Shown here: positions 40,344-49,610 of the stretch, one piece after another | Numbering within the stretch: the stretch's first letter is position 1 | Layout: the number at the start of each line of letters is the position of its first letter | Made by a program: the position numbers and the translations under genes | DNA from: UBA940 sp031547885 | GTDB lineage: Bacteria; Bacteroidota; Bacteroidia; Bacteroidales; Rikenellaceae | NCBI GenBank assembly: GCA_031547885.1 | Contig: JAVBRO010000005.1 | Coordinates: 1 to 64,000 of the forward strand | Reading direction: 5' to 3' | Length of the DNA stretch: 64,000 nucleotides | Notes under the pieces: model-generated | The model's input: the letters and a program-made list of their open reading frames with translations, nothing else | The model's database searches: none | Told to the model about the DNA's origin: nothing

Positions 40344-41573
40344 ATGAAAATGAACAAAATCCTGGTCATAGCAATGGCCGCAATTGTGGCGGGATTCGCT
40401 TCCTGCGCAAAAGACAATGATCCCGGTGCCAACGGTAAAGGCGGCCAGACGCTCTCTATCCAGCTCTCGGGCAACGAAACCCGCTCTATCGACTCTCCGC
40501 TTGCCGGAACGACCGCTCCCGTTACCTTCTCGGGCGGCGAACTGTTCCTGGTCGACGGCTCGGGCAAGATCGAGTACATCTACAAATTTACCACCGCTAC
40601 CAATCTTACCAACAAGGAACTCGGCATCACCGATGCTACTTCGGCTGACGGCGTTACCATCACCGGCATCAAGGCATCCGTAAAGAAAGCCTACATCGTC
40701 GGCAACAGCAGCGCGATCACCGGTACCGCTTATGCTATTGCCGCAGTCGAGGGGAACAACATCAGCGGTGTGAAAGCCGTCGTCCTTACCCAGGCGATGG
40801 AGTACAGCGCTCTCAACAAGAACCTCGCCGGCGTGACTCTCTACGGCGAAGGCGAGATCGAGAACGACACCGTCAAATTCCCGGGCGACGACACCAAGAA
40901 GTTCGTACAGATAGACCTGCGTCCGCACGTCGCACGCCTTGAAGTCGGCGGTGTTAAGGCTGTTCCCACTTCCGATACTCCCGCTGTCGCCATTACCGAA
41001 TTCAATGTCGACGGAATCTTTGTCAACAACTTCTATCCGACGATCAGCATAGACTGGATCACCCGCGGAACCATCGTTAACCCCGGTCAGGGCGACGGTG
41101 ACACTTACGGCGACAACAAAACCGTTTACACCACCCCGGGCGTTCTGCACGACTACAGCGCAACACATTTCGGCAACACGGCGACTGTCCTGACGAAATA
41201 TCCGAACGGAACCGATGCTACCAAGGTTTGGGCTTACAACCTGCTGGCAACCCCGGTATTCGGAACCGGCACTTTCCAGAATGCGATTACCTATGCTCCG
41301 CACATTATCGTAGCCATCAACGGCGTCGTTGCTGACAACGGCCAGGATTACAGCGGCGACAAGTTCCTGACCGTTAACAAACTTATGAAGTCCGACGGCA
41401 TAACCGAGATCACCCATTTCGAAGCAGGCAAGATCTACACCATCGACGCCGCCGACTTCACGTTCACCGTTAAGAACATTCACGACGACGCTGAAATCGA
41501 ACCCATCGACCTGCGCGTGAAGGTTACCCAGATCGGCTGGACGACAGAACCCATGAAACCCGTACTTCAGTAA
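40344..41573 (+). CDS. Major fimbrillin, FimA/Mfa1-like lipoprotein
   Basis: The 409-residue product has a lipobox (GFASC, Cys about 18) and the two beta-sandwich domains of P. gingivalis FimA-type pilins. Ser/Thr/Gly-rich strands follow (ISVQLSGNETRSI-like start, LRPHVARLEVGGV near 190). In the known systems the protein travels as a lipoprotein, is trimmed by an arginine-specific protease and polymerises by strand exchange; candidate Arg sites occur soon after the Cys. An upstream ATG at 40278 would add residues before the signal peptide and is rejected. Codon use is conspicuously regular, as for a highly expressed gene. A strong terminator follows. Confidence 0.85.
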   Translation: MKMNKILVIAMAAIVAGFASCAKDNDPGANGKGGQTLSIQLSGNETRSIDSPLAGTTAPVTFSGGELFLVDGSGKIEYIYKFTTATNLTNKELGITDATSADGVTITGIKASVKKAYIVGNSSAITGTAYAIAAVEGNNISGVKAVVLTQAMEYSALNKNLAGVTLYGEGEIENDTVKFPGDDTKKFVQIDLRPHVARLEVGGVKAVPTSDTPAVAITEFNVDGIFVNNFYPTISIDWITRGTIVNPGQGDGDTYGDNKTVYTTPGVLHDYSATHFGNTATVLTKYPNGTDATKVWAYNLLATPVFGTGTFQNAITYAPHIIVAINGVVADNGQDYSGDKFLTVNKLMKSDGITEITHFEAGKIYTIDAADFTFTVKNIHDDAEIEPIDLRVKVTQIGWTTEPMKPVLQ

Positions 41574-41602
41574 ATCTGAAACCTGAGAATCAATCAACAC
41601 CG

Positions 41603-41637
41603 AAAGGGAAGGCCGCAGGGCCGGCCTTCCCTTTTCT
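41603..41637 (+). terminator. Strong hairpin between major fimbrillin and anchor genes
   Basis: The 12-bp perfect stem AAAGGGAAGGCC / GGCCTTCCCTTT encloses an 8-nt loop and runs into TTTCTCC. It lies 30 bp after the pilin stop and 42 bp before the anchor gene, so it probably reduces read-through into the minor-subunit genes. Confidence 0.75.
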
Positions 41638-41678
41638 CCTAAAAAACAGGAAATAAAAACCAGCCCACCGAAAAAGTT

Positions 41679-42611
41679 ATGAAATATCTACGCACTGCAC
41701 TTTTTACTGTCACGGCAGCGATGCTGTTCCCCGGTTGCGATATGACCGAGGATAACCGGAATTGCCCGGATAAAGAGAACGTGACGCTCAATTTCTCGCT
41801 GCATGACAAGAATGGCGCAGAGGTGTTCAAAAACAGGATAACCGCAACCGAACTGATGCTGTTCGACGGCACAGGCGCGTTGCACTCGTCCCGGACGGTC
41901 GCTACGGCCTCTCTGGGCAGTAATCAGGAGATCAGGTTCGCGCTCGCCCCCGGCACCTATTCGGTCGTGGCGTGGAGCAACGCGGCAGGCAACACGAATA
42001 TTACCGCTGCAGGGAACATCTTCACTCCCGCGGACGGCCAGGTGGTATTCAACACCACCGAAAGCGGAGACCCGCTTTACACCGCGCCCGCTCCGGCGCT
42101 CGGACTCACCAGGAGCTTCAATCCAACAGAGATACTTAAGACGTTCACCGTTCCCGATAAAGGCGCCGTGGACGAAACCATACATTTTACCCACGCACAC
42201 AATAAACTCGACGTATATGTGAAAGGTTATTCGATGAACGGCAAACAGGCTGTTATACGGATCGAGAAAGTCCAGAGGGGCTTCACCTTTTATATGAATT
42301 ACCTGAGCGGCGGCGCCGTTACATACAGCCAGCAGTCGGTAGTCAAAACGACGCCCGACGGCCCGATGGGCAATGCCGCGTTCAACATACCGAGAGTAAA
42401 AAAAGACAACGACGTGCTGATACATGTAGTCAACCCCGAAACGAATGCGGTGGACTGCACCGAGGCGCTGAGCGACATACTGGACTCGATCACCGGCTTC
42501 GACCTGGACGTCGAAATAACGATACCGATCCTGTTCGAATATTTCGAGGGCAGCTTCACCGTAAAGATGCCGTCATGGGCAACCGAGGGTACGAAACCCG
42601 GACTGGACTAA
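41679..42611 (+). CDS. FimB/Mfa2-family fimbrial anchor lipoprotein
   Basis: The 310-residue product has a lipobox (LFPGC, Cys about 20) and the Mfa2 pattern: an N-terminal strand with VTLNFSLHDKNG, the central APGTYSVVAWSNAAG (about 90-104) and a second domain with THAHNKLDVYVKGY. Mfa2-type subunits terminate polymerisation and hold the pilus in the outer membrane. It is close to the expected length (about 320). It is encoded between the pilin and the tip-like proteins, as in mfa1-mfa5 loci. Confidence 0.85.
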   Translation: MKYLRTALFTVTAAMLFPGCDMTEDNRNCPDKENVTLNFSLHDKNGAEVFKNRITATELMLFDGTGALHSSRTVATASLGSNQEIRFALAPGTYSVVAWSNAAGNTNITAAGNIFTPADGQVVFNTTESGDPLYTAPAPALGLTRSFNPTEILKTFTVPDKGAVDETIHFTHAHNKLDVYVKGYSMNGKQAVIRIEKVQRGFTFYMNYLSGGAVTYSQQSVVKTTPDGPMGNAAFNIPRVKKDNDVLIHVVNPETNAVDCTEALSDILDSITGFDLDVEITIPILFEYFEGSFTVKMPSWATEGTKPGLD

Positions 42612-42640
42612 ACTTGAGAAATAAAAGAGGCTACGATATA

Positions 42641-45600
42641 ATGAGAAGAAAAGCATACGCGGCATATGTTTGCATGGCATTGCTCCTTTTGTCAGGGGCG
42701 GCGGTCATGCAGGGGTGTCTCAGGGACAGGGAGATGGATATAGATGCACCGGGCGACGGGGCGGTAAGCCTGCGGCTCGAGGTCGACGTCGAGGGCGGTC
42801 TGCACGAAGCCGCCACGCGCGGGATGAGCGACACGCAGGAAGCCGCGGTGGCGACCATCGACGTCTATCACTTCGTGAAGCTGAACGGCACCACATACCA
42901 GGCCGTGACGATGGTCCCGGTGCAGGGAACATTCACCGAAGGCCCCCCGAGCTGGGTCAACACGACGCTCAACGCCTATCCGGGCCGCGATTCCAAGCTG
43001 GTGATAGTGATGAACGCCCGCCGCGCCGATAATTACGGATACACCAAAATGCAGAGCCTCACGAGTTTCCTTAACGGCCTCGTGATGACCGAAACGGGCG
43101 AGTGGTACAACGGGACATCGCGCCCGCTGCCGATGTATGCCGTCACCGGAGCGGTCGAGGTCAAAAAGGATCTGCCCAACAACGAGATCACCGACAACGG
43201 CGGCGCTTTCCCGCTGATCCGCATGCACGCCAAGTTCAACGTCAGGCTCAAGTCGCCGCTCGATTTCGGCACTTTCGAACTGGTCTCGGCGTGCGTTTTC
43301 AACCGCAAGACGCAGGGCTATATCCCATATATCGACGGCGATCTTAACTACGCCGACCCGGCGAAACCCAAAGCCATGACCCCCAACGTTCCGTCGACCA
43401 CCGCAACGGCGTACCTTCCCGGTATCGCCGCGCCTTATTATACGGCCGGAACGAACAGCATGAATCCCGACTACGGGATGATCGTCAACAAACAGTACGT
43501 TTTCGAGGTTAACCAGTCCGGCGAGAGCGACCGCCTGAAAAAGACGGCGCTGGTCGTGGGCGGACGGTTTGGCTCGGACACCAACGTCAGCTACTACCGC
43601 GTGGACGTACCCCCGACCGTCACCAATGGCAATATCCTGCGCAACCGCCTCTACGATGTGGAGATACAGGGCGTCCTGGGAACGGGTTACGACACTGCCG
43701 AGGAGGCTTTTGTAGGAGCGAAGCAGATCGAATACACGGTCAACGTAAAGCCCTGGGGGCTGAATTACGAGCATTCCCTGCCGTGGATCGAGCCCGAAGC
43801 GTCGTCCAACTGCTATATCCTGCCGACTGGCGGCGAAACCATCGCCATTCCGGTCTACGGACAGATCAAACAGGCCGTCGCCGCCGGGGACCTGCCGGCC
43901 GACTGGATCAACAACGACATGAAATTCAGCGCCGAACTGGTCTGGGCCGAGAATGCGAACAACATAAAGTGGTTCAAGGCCTACGACGGCAGCACGCTGG
44001 ACCACGCCACGCTCCACGTCACCCCCGGCAGCGTCGAGGGTAACGCCGTCATAGCCGTTTTCAACGACAAGAACAGCAACCACATCCGCGAAGCCGGCGA
44101 GGATATTCTCTGGAGCTGGCATATCTGGGTGCTCGATCCGAATAATCAACCGGGGGATATAAACGGGAGTGGCACCATAGTGTGGATGGACCGCGATATG
44201 GGCGCCCTGCTCTCAGCCTCGGAGTGGCCCAATGCAGGCTTGATCGACGCTTCGACCACACCGGCCGGAAGCGGACTGATCGGAATGGGGTACCAATGGG
44301 GACGCAAAGATCCGATATCTACATCTCTTTATAAGAGAGCGACATATACGGCTTCCGGCAGTACGTTCTCGTTCCCTGCGATAAGCACTAACACACGGGC
44401 CGCCGGCATAAACAATCCCGGGAACCCGATCACGAACTACACAGTCAGGCAATCTAATTGGGATCAAAACAAAACCGTTTACGATCCCTGTCCGAAAGGG
44501 TGGCGCGTACCTACGAAGGCGGAACTGGAAACCACCATTGCAGGGGCGGTACGAAATCCATGGTACAATACGACTTCCATCGGATATATGTCGGCAGCCC
44601 ATTACGGCGGTAGCCCCTACTGTTGGCATATGTTCTATCATGGTTGTTCGCCGGGTTCCCGATTGGCCAGCAGGCTCAATTGGTCGGTTTTTTACAATGT
44701 GACAGAAGAAGCCTTTGTAACCCCGCTGCACGCAAACGGTTATGCGGATGTCCGCTGTGTCCGCGACGGCAGTTCTTCCGGAGCGTTCACCCCGACGCTC
44801 ACGACCGACTCCGACGGCCGCAAGATATTGATGAACGGCTCGACATACACCATCGCGGTAACTTCGAACACCGAGTGGGAAGCCTCCATCCGTCGCGGGA
44901 CCAACGAAGTGACCGTCGGCGATGCATCGCTGATCGGCCTGCCGCTGCTCAACGATCTGTCCGGCTTCGACGGCGGCTCCGTAAGCGCCTACGTCTACGG
45001 AAACGGCAACGGAACCATGACCGTAAAAACGATAGACCACGAAACGTCCGGCAAGGAGGGCAAGGGGAGCTTCACGACCGTCTTCCGCGACAAGGCCACC
45101 GGCGAGATACTTAACGAAACGACTATAACCGGCCTCTCATACGAACTTCACTACGTCGATCCGGAGATCCGTACCGAAGGCAACGTGCCGAGCCTGACCA
45201 CCACTTATATAGGTGCGTTCTGGAGGGCTGATCAGCGCGCCGAGCGCATTATCACCGTCCCGACCGGCGGCACGGCTTCATACTGGGGCAAATGGGCGGT
45301 GCAGGTGCTCGACTACGGCCCCGACTTCGAGGAGGGCGACATCCTGTTCGCCGCGGGAAGTCCCAATGCGGCCAACCTGGGCGACCCCGACACCGAGGGG
45401 TTATACGTACCCGGCACGTCCGTCTTCCAGATGGGGTCGGTGACGGGACAGGATATAGTGTTCCGCATTGGACTGAAGCAGAACTGGACCCCCACGGCCG
45501 CCAAGCCCGCCCGCTACGCGAGGATCGTGGTCTCGTTCGGCACCAACGGTTCGACCGAATACTACTACAAGCGCGTGATATGGCTGCGCCAGGGCGAAGG

Positions 45601-46417
45601 AGCGGATTACCTGATCCATCCCGACGATGTAGCTGCCGGATACGGCCAATACGCACGTAAGATAACTCCGAGCAACCTGACGGCTGCGGGCATGACCGAC
45701 GGACACAATTACATCCAGGTCTACAGGCGCGGCACCACGACAGGCGGAAGCGCGGCAAGCACATTCACCGCATACCCGACACAGGCCGGGGCGCACTGGC
45801 AGTGGGCAGGCGACGCGACCCATGAGCGTTTCGCATTTCATCCCGGCAAAACGACCGTGACGGGGTGGTCCCAGTCGTATAACACCACTCTGAGTTGGGA
45901 ATCCATCTTCAGCGACCACGAAGCATGCCCGCCCGGATACCGCCGCTTTAAAGACGATGCTGATTATTGGAATGGGGAAACAGGAACGTCGGAGTTTATG
46001 CGCTCGCTCGGTTGCGGCGAATATCACGGATTATATCAAAGGCCGACTAATTACAACGTCGCGTGGGGTTACTATGCCGACGGATTCTTCGACCGCAGGG
46101 CGATAGTCTCCGATGGGGTGGCTCGCGGAACCTGGCAGGCGGCTTATGTGGGCTATATGTGGCACAACAATATTCCCGGCAGTTCCCATAAGAACGCATC
46201 GGTATTTTTTCCTGCCGCCGGGTACCGCAATGACAACAACGGCACCGGCAACAAGCTGTACAGCGTGGGCGCATCTTGCCTGCAATGGACATCTACTTTC
46301 CCTAATTCCGGTTACAACACGTTGGGAACCCAAGTGTACTTTATGAGTAGTGGCATGATCACCCAGAATAGTAATGACCGTTGGAACGGCAATACGATCC
46401 GCTGCGTGGCGGAGTAA
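42641..46417 (+). CDS. Giant modular fimbrial tip-like lipoprotein 1
   Basis: The 1258-residue product has a lipobox (VMQGC, Cys26) and a fimbrillin-like region (about 35-400). Module W (DILWSWHIWV, near 488) is followed by the module with YQWGRKDP (near 549) and a FISUMP-type domain (DPCPKGWRVPTKAEL near 614, ending DVRCVRD near 702). A second set follows: YIGAFWRADQR (856), GKWAVQVLDYG (883), ACPPGYRRF (1095), YADGFFDRR (1144) and the C-terminal IRCVAE. An upstream ATG at 42575 overlaps the anchor gene and is rejected. FISUMP domains are described in fibrolytic and adhesive surface proteins. It is probably a minor tip or adhesin subunit. Confidence 0.8.
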   Translation: MRRKAYAAYVCMALLLLSGAAVMQGCLRDREMDIDAPGDGAVSLRLEVDVEGGLHEAATRGMSDTQEAAVATIDVYHFVKLNGTTYQAVTMVPVQGTFTEGPPSWVNTTLNAYPGRDSKLVIVMNARRADNYGYTKMQSLTSFLNGLVMTETGEWYNGTSRPLPMYAVTGAVEVKKDLPNNEITDNGGAFPLIRMHAKFNVRLKSPLDFGTFELVSACVFNRKTQGYIPYIDGDLNYADPAKPKAMTPNVPSTTATAYLPGIAAPYYTAGTNSMNPDYGMIVNKQYVFEVNQSGESDRLKKTALVVGGRFGSDTNVSYYRVDVPPTVTNGNILRNRLYDVEIQGVLGTGYDTAEEAFVGAKQIEYTVNVKPWGLNYEHSLPWIEPEASSNCYILPTGGETIAIPVYGQIKQAVAAGDLPADWINNDMKFSAELVWAENANNIKWFKAYDGSTLDHATLHVTPGSVEGNAVIAVFNDKNSNHIREAGEDILWSWHIWVLDPNNQPGDINGSGTIVWMDRDMGALLSASEWPNAGLIDASTTPAGSGLIGMGYQWGRKDPISTSLYKRATYTASGSTFSFPAISTNTRAAGINNPGNPITNYTVRQSNWDQNKTVYDPCPKGWRVPTKAELETTIAGAVRNPWYNTTSIGYMSAAHYGGSPYCWHMFYHGCSPGSRLASRLNWSVFYNVTEEAFVTPLHANGYADVRCVRDGSSSGAFTPTLTTDSDGRKILMNGSTYTIAVTSNTEWEASIRRGTNEVTVGDASLIGLPLLNDLSGFDGGSVSAYVYGNGNGTMTVKTIDHETSGKEGKGSFTTVFRDKATGEILNETTITGLSYELHYVDPEIRTEGNVPSLTTTYIGAFWRADQRAERIITVPTGGTASYWGKWAVQVLDYGPDFEEGDILFAAGSPNAANLGDPDTEGLYVPGTSVFQMGSVTGQDIVFRIGLKQNWTPTAAKPARYARIVVSFGTNGSTEYYYKRVIWLRQGEGADYLIHPDDVAAGYGQYARKITPSNLTAAGMTDGHNYIQVYRRGTTTGGSAASTFTAYPTQAGAHWQWAGDATHERFAFHPGKTTVTGWSQSYNTTLSWESIFSDHEACPPGYRRFKDDADYWNGETGTSEFMRSLGCGEYHGLYQRPTNYNVAWGYYADGFFDRRAIVSDGVARGTWQAAYVGYMWHNNIPGSSHKNASVFFPAAGYRNDNNGTGNKLYSVGASCLQWTSTFPNSGYNTLGTQVYFMSSGMITQNSNDRWNGNTIRCVAE

Positions 46418-46486
46418 CAGACATCGATCCGGCGGCGGCTGATACCTGCCGCCGGGTGCAAAAAAGATAAAAAAGAGACAAAAGAT

Positions 46487-49400
46487 ATGATACAAAGATT
46501 CAGAGTATATAAGGACATTCCCGCATCCGTCATTGCGAGAAGCAACGGAGTTGCGACGAAGCAATCCAGAAAGTCAATAAACTGGATTGCCGCGCCGCTG
46601 ACGCGGCTCGCAATGACGCTTACCGTAATGCTGTTGTTTGTTGCTGTGCTGACGCTCGGGGGATGCCTTCGCGACAGCACTCTGACAGACTACGTCCCCG
46701 TCGACAACACGAAAGCCATAGTCTTCACCCCGGCGGTCGACGGTTCGACGCGCGCGGCGGCGGGACACCCCATCGAGAGCGGGAACAACATCCCGGCTGC
46801 CGGTTCGTTCGGCGCATACGCATACTGCAAGATCAATGCGTCGGCCCCGGTCGAGCCTTACTCCACGCTCCAGAACCAGCGGGTGACCTACGACGGCACG
46901 AAGTTCGTCTACGCTCCCGTCGCCAACTGGCCCGCGCCCAGCGCCGCGCAGCTCGCTTTCTTCGGCTACTTTCCGTGGCAGGACCAGAGCGCGGCTCCGC
47001 CTGCGGGCGATCCCGTGATCCGCGTTACGATGGGTGCGGCCAACTCGCCCTCGATGACCATAGCCTACACCACCCCCGCCGACCCGTCGAAGCAGGTAGA
47101 CCTGATGTACGCCTCCACGGGCCTCACTTCGGGTTACGCGCCGGTGAACCTCGCGTTCGGCCACGCGCTCACCCGCATCAACTTCACGGCCCGCGTCAAG
47201 GACTACACCGATCCTGTCGTCATCACGAAGATCACGATCAAGGACGTCAAGACAAAAGGCACGCTTCCGGTGGTGAACGGGTCGGCTCCGGTGTGGAGCG
47301 GCCTCGGCACCCCCGCCGATATGACTCTGACCTCAGCGAACGGCCTGCGCGGTGGTTATGTGCTCACTCCGACGCTTACCACGGTACTCAACTCGGGCGC
47401 CGATATGCTCGTCATACCTCAGGATATATCGGCTTACGAAGTGGTGGTCGAGGCTACCCGCGGCGGCACGGCGTTCCCCGAACCGTTCGTTTTCCCGCTG
47501 GTCTATTCGACCCCGTGGGTGATGAACAGGGTCGTGACCTACGATATAACCATCTCGGGCGGCGGTATGGAGCTCGAAGAAAAAGTCACCCCCTGGAACG
47601 AGCACGCCGTGGGCATTATCCACGACGGCCAGTGGTGGATGTCGGTAAGCGAGGACGATATAGAGTTCGGGGTGGACAGCGAATATACCCTGACCGCCGA
47701 GACGAACTACAGCATAAGCGACAAGGGCTATCCTGCCGGATTACAGGTAAACGCATCAGAGATAGTCTACAGCGACGCGGGCGGCTGGCTTACGCTGACC
47801 GATACGGACGCGGGCGGCAACGGATCCCTGTCGCGTTCGATAAAGATAACGGCTACAAGCAGTTCGGCGACGGAACGCACGGCGAAGATATACGTCAAAG
47901 CCGGAAATATGAAGAAAGTCGTCAACGTTACCCAGGCAGCCGTGATTCGTTCGTTCAATGTGACGGGCACGACTAACAACACCTACACCTACGCGGGCGG
48001 CACTCAGACATTCAACGTGGAGAGCAAGGTCATCCTCGTGAAGAGCGATGGGAACGAAACAACCGACATACCGTGGATAGCCGAATTCTGGGACGAGACC
48101 GGACAGCAATGGACGGCGACGGCCCCCGCGTGGTTCACCATGGATACTCAGGGGCCGGGCGGCGCGTCTACAGCTTACGGGGCGAAGGCGACGGCTTTCC
48201 CCGGCACATCGACCGATACGGAAATCGTCGCCCTGAGAAATGCAGCCGTGGTCGGCAGCCACGCGGCCCCATTCGATCTTTCGAGGAACGGCGAAACGGC
48301 CAATTGCTACATCGTCAACGCTCCGGGGTACTACAAACTGCCGCTCGTCTATGGCAATGCACGCAAGGCCGACGGCACTGACAATACCCCCTCTTATATT
48401 TCGACCACATCGGGAACGTATGTCCTGACAAATTTCAGGCGGCACGACGACCAACCTATCACAGGGCCATATATCTATGACCAGGCGGCGGTAGACAACG
48501 CCACGCTTGTGTGGATGGACGCGGTGGACCTGATCGCGGACGTGAAACTCACTGCCGATGGCGAAAATCTTGCTTTCGAGGTTCCCGCGGCCTCCATCAT
48601 CCAGGGCAACGCCATTGTTGCGGTTCGCGACGCCGGCGACAACATACTCTGGAGCTGGCATATCTGGGTAACGCCGCTTGTGGACGCGGTCAACCCGACG
48701 ACAGACCCGACCGAGAGTGCCACAGGAGTCACTTACAACATGATGCAATACAATCTGGGGTGGTGTTCCGGTGGAACTGTAACCTACGGAACAGTCCCGC
48801 GCAGCGTGCAGGTGCGCATCCGCCAGACGGGAACAGACGCCCCGGCTGCAGCAACCTTTACCATTACGCAGAACAACGGCACGGTAACGACCGGCACCAA
48901 CAACCCCTACTGGCAGTGGGGCCGCAAAGACCCGATACCGCCATCGGCAGGAATATCTGAATCCGCACAAAAGATTATCTATGGCCCTTACTCAAGCACA
49001 GGCGTATTTACAACGGCAGCGACAACAACATTTGGCAACAGCATCGCGAATCCTAATATAATATTTTGGAATAACTACCTCAACTGGTGCCCATCAAGGT
49101 ACGTAAATCTATGGAGTGCAGCCAATAACGCAACTGATTTTTTAGACAACGTGAACACAAAAAGCGTGTACGATCCCAGCCCTGCCGGGTTTGCCGTCCC
49201 TCCGTTCGGTGCGTATTCGGGGTTTAATCCGACGGGAAACCCGTATGACCCCGCGTACTGGAATATCCTCGGCGGGTTCGACAACGGCTACTACTTCTAT
49301 TCCCGGCTGAACAAAGGAGGCACTCCCATCTTCTATCCGGCGACGGGGTTTATCTATCTACAAGTGATAGGATCGATGGATAGATACGGGACGGGTAGAG

Positions 49401-49552
49401 GTTTATATTGGACACGCGGGCCCATGAACTATATGCAGACGATACCCGGATACATGTCGCCAATGTCAATGAAGTTTGAACCTGGAGGAGTGTTTAATGC
49501 CGGGGGGGAGCGTGCTGCCACAGGAGCAAGCATCCGATGCGTCAAAGAATGA
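46487..49552 (+). CDS. Giant modular fimbrial tip-like lipoprotein 2 with repeat-derived signal peptide
   Basis: The 1021-residue product has its lipobox at LGGC (Cys60), unusually far in. Residues about 14-44 are the translation of a family 2 repeat (SVIARSNGVATKQSR...NWIAAPLTRLAMT). The mature part contains an Mfa-like fimbrillin domain (about 70-370: GSFGAYAYCKINAS, LAFFGYFPWQDQ), a BACON-like sandwich (about 385-490), module W (NILWSWHIWV near 723), YWQWGRKDP near 806 and a FISUMP-like domain (VYDPSPAGFAVP near 895) ending SIRCVKE. An ATG inside the repeat at 46613 is an alternative start. Confidence 0.8.
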   Translation: MIQRFRVYKDIPASVIARSNGVATKQSRKSINWIAAPLTRLAMTLTVMLLFVAVLTLGGCLRDSTLTDYVPVDNTKAIVFTPAVDGSTRAAAGHPIESGNNIPAAGSFGAYAYCKINASAPVEPYSTLQNQRVTYDGTKFVYAPVANWPAPSAAQLAFFGYFPWQDQSAAPPAGDPVIRVTMGAANSPSMTIAYTTPADPSKQVDLMYASTGLTSGYAPVNLAFGHALTRINFTARVKDYTDPVVITKITIKDVKTKGTLPVVNGSAPVWSGLGTPADMTLTSANGLRGGYVLTPTLTTVLNSGADMLVIPQDISAYEVVVEATRGGTAFPEPFVFPLVYSTPWVMNRVVTYDITISGGGMELEEKVTPWNEHAVGIIHDGQWWMSVSEDDIEFGVDSEYTLTAETNYSISDKGYPAGLQVNASEIVYSDAGGWLTLTDTDAGGNGSLSRSIKITATSSSATERTAKIYVKAGNMKKVVNVTQAAVIRSFNVTGTTNNTYTYAGGTQTFNVESKVILVKSDGNETTDIPWIAEFWDETGQQWTATAPAWFTMDTQGPGGASTAYGAKATAFPGTSTDTEIVALRNAAVVGSHAAPFDLSRNGETANCYIVNAPGYYKLPLVYGNARKADGTDNTPSYISTTSGTYVLTNFRRHDDQPITGPYIYDQAAVDNATLVWMDAVDLIADVKLTADGENLAFEVPAASIIQGNAIVAVRDAGDNILWSWHIWVTPLVDAVNPTTDPTESATGVTYNMMQYNLGWCSGGTVTYGTVPRSVQVRIRQTGTDAPAAATFTITQNNGTVTTGTNNPYWQWGRKDPIPPSAGISESAQKIIYGPYSSTGVFTTAATTTFGNSIANPNIIFWNNYLNWCPSRYVNLWSAANNATDFLDNVNTKSVYDPSPAGFAVPPFGAYSGFNPTGNPYDPAYWNILGGFDNGYYFYSRLNKGGTPIFYPATGFIYLQVIGSMDRYGTGRGLYWTRGPMNYMQTIPGYMSPMSMKFEPGGVFNAGGERAATGASIRCVKE
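46528..46618. repeat. Family 2 palindromic repeat inside coding sequence, copy 1
   Basis: CGTCATTGCGA and CTCGCAATGACG form the inverted ends, with GACGAAGCAATCC / GGATTGC inside and a GCCGCGCCGCTGACGCGGC hairpin on the right. The element lies in frame within the signal peptide of the second tip-like protein. Confidence 0.85.
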
Positions 49553-49610
49553 CCCGGCAACTGGCCCTGCCGCCGGATGCAAAAAAGACAATAAAAAAGA
49601 AACAAAAGAT

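Noticed and set aside
42692..44149. Antisense open frame of 485 codons over tip-like protein 1
   Set aside because: Shadow of the modular lipoprotein gene.
46613..46618. Treating the in-repeat ATG as the only start for the tip-like proteins
   Set aside because: The conserved MIQRF leader and the upstream 58 bp match between the two genes, and the start within the repeat would leave protein 3 with a signal peptide of only about 11 residues before Cys.
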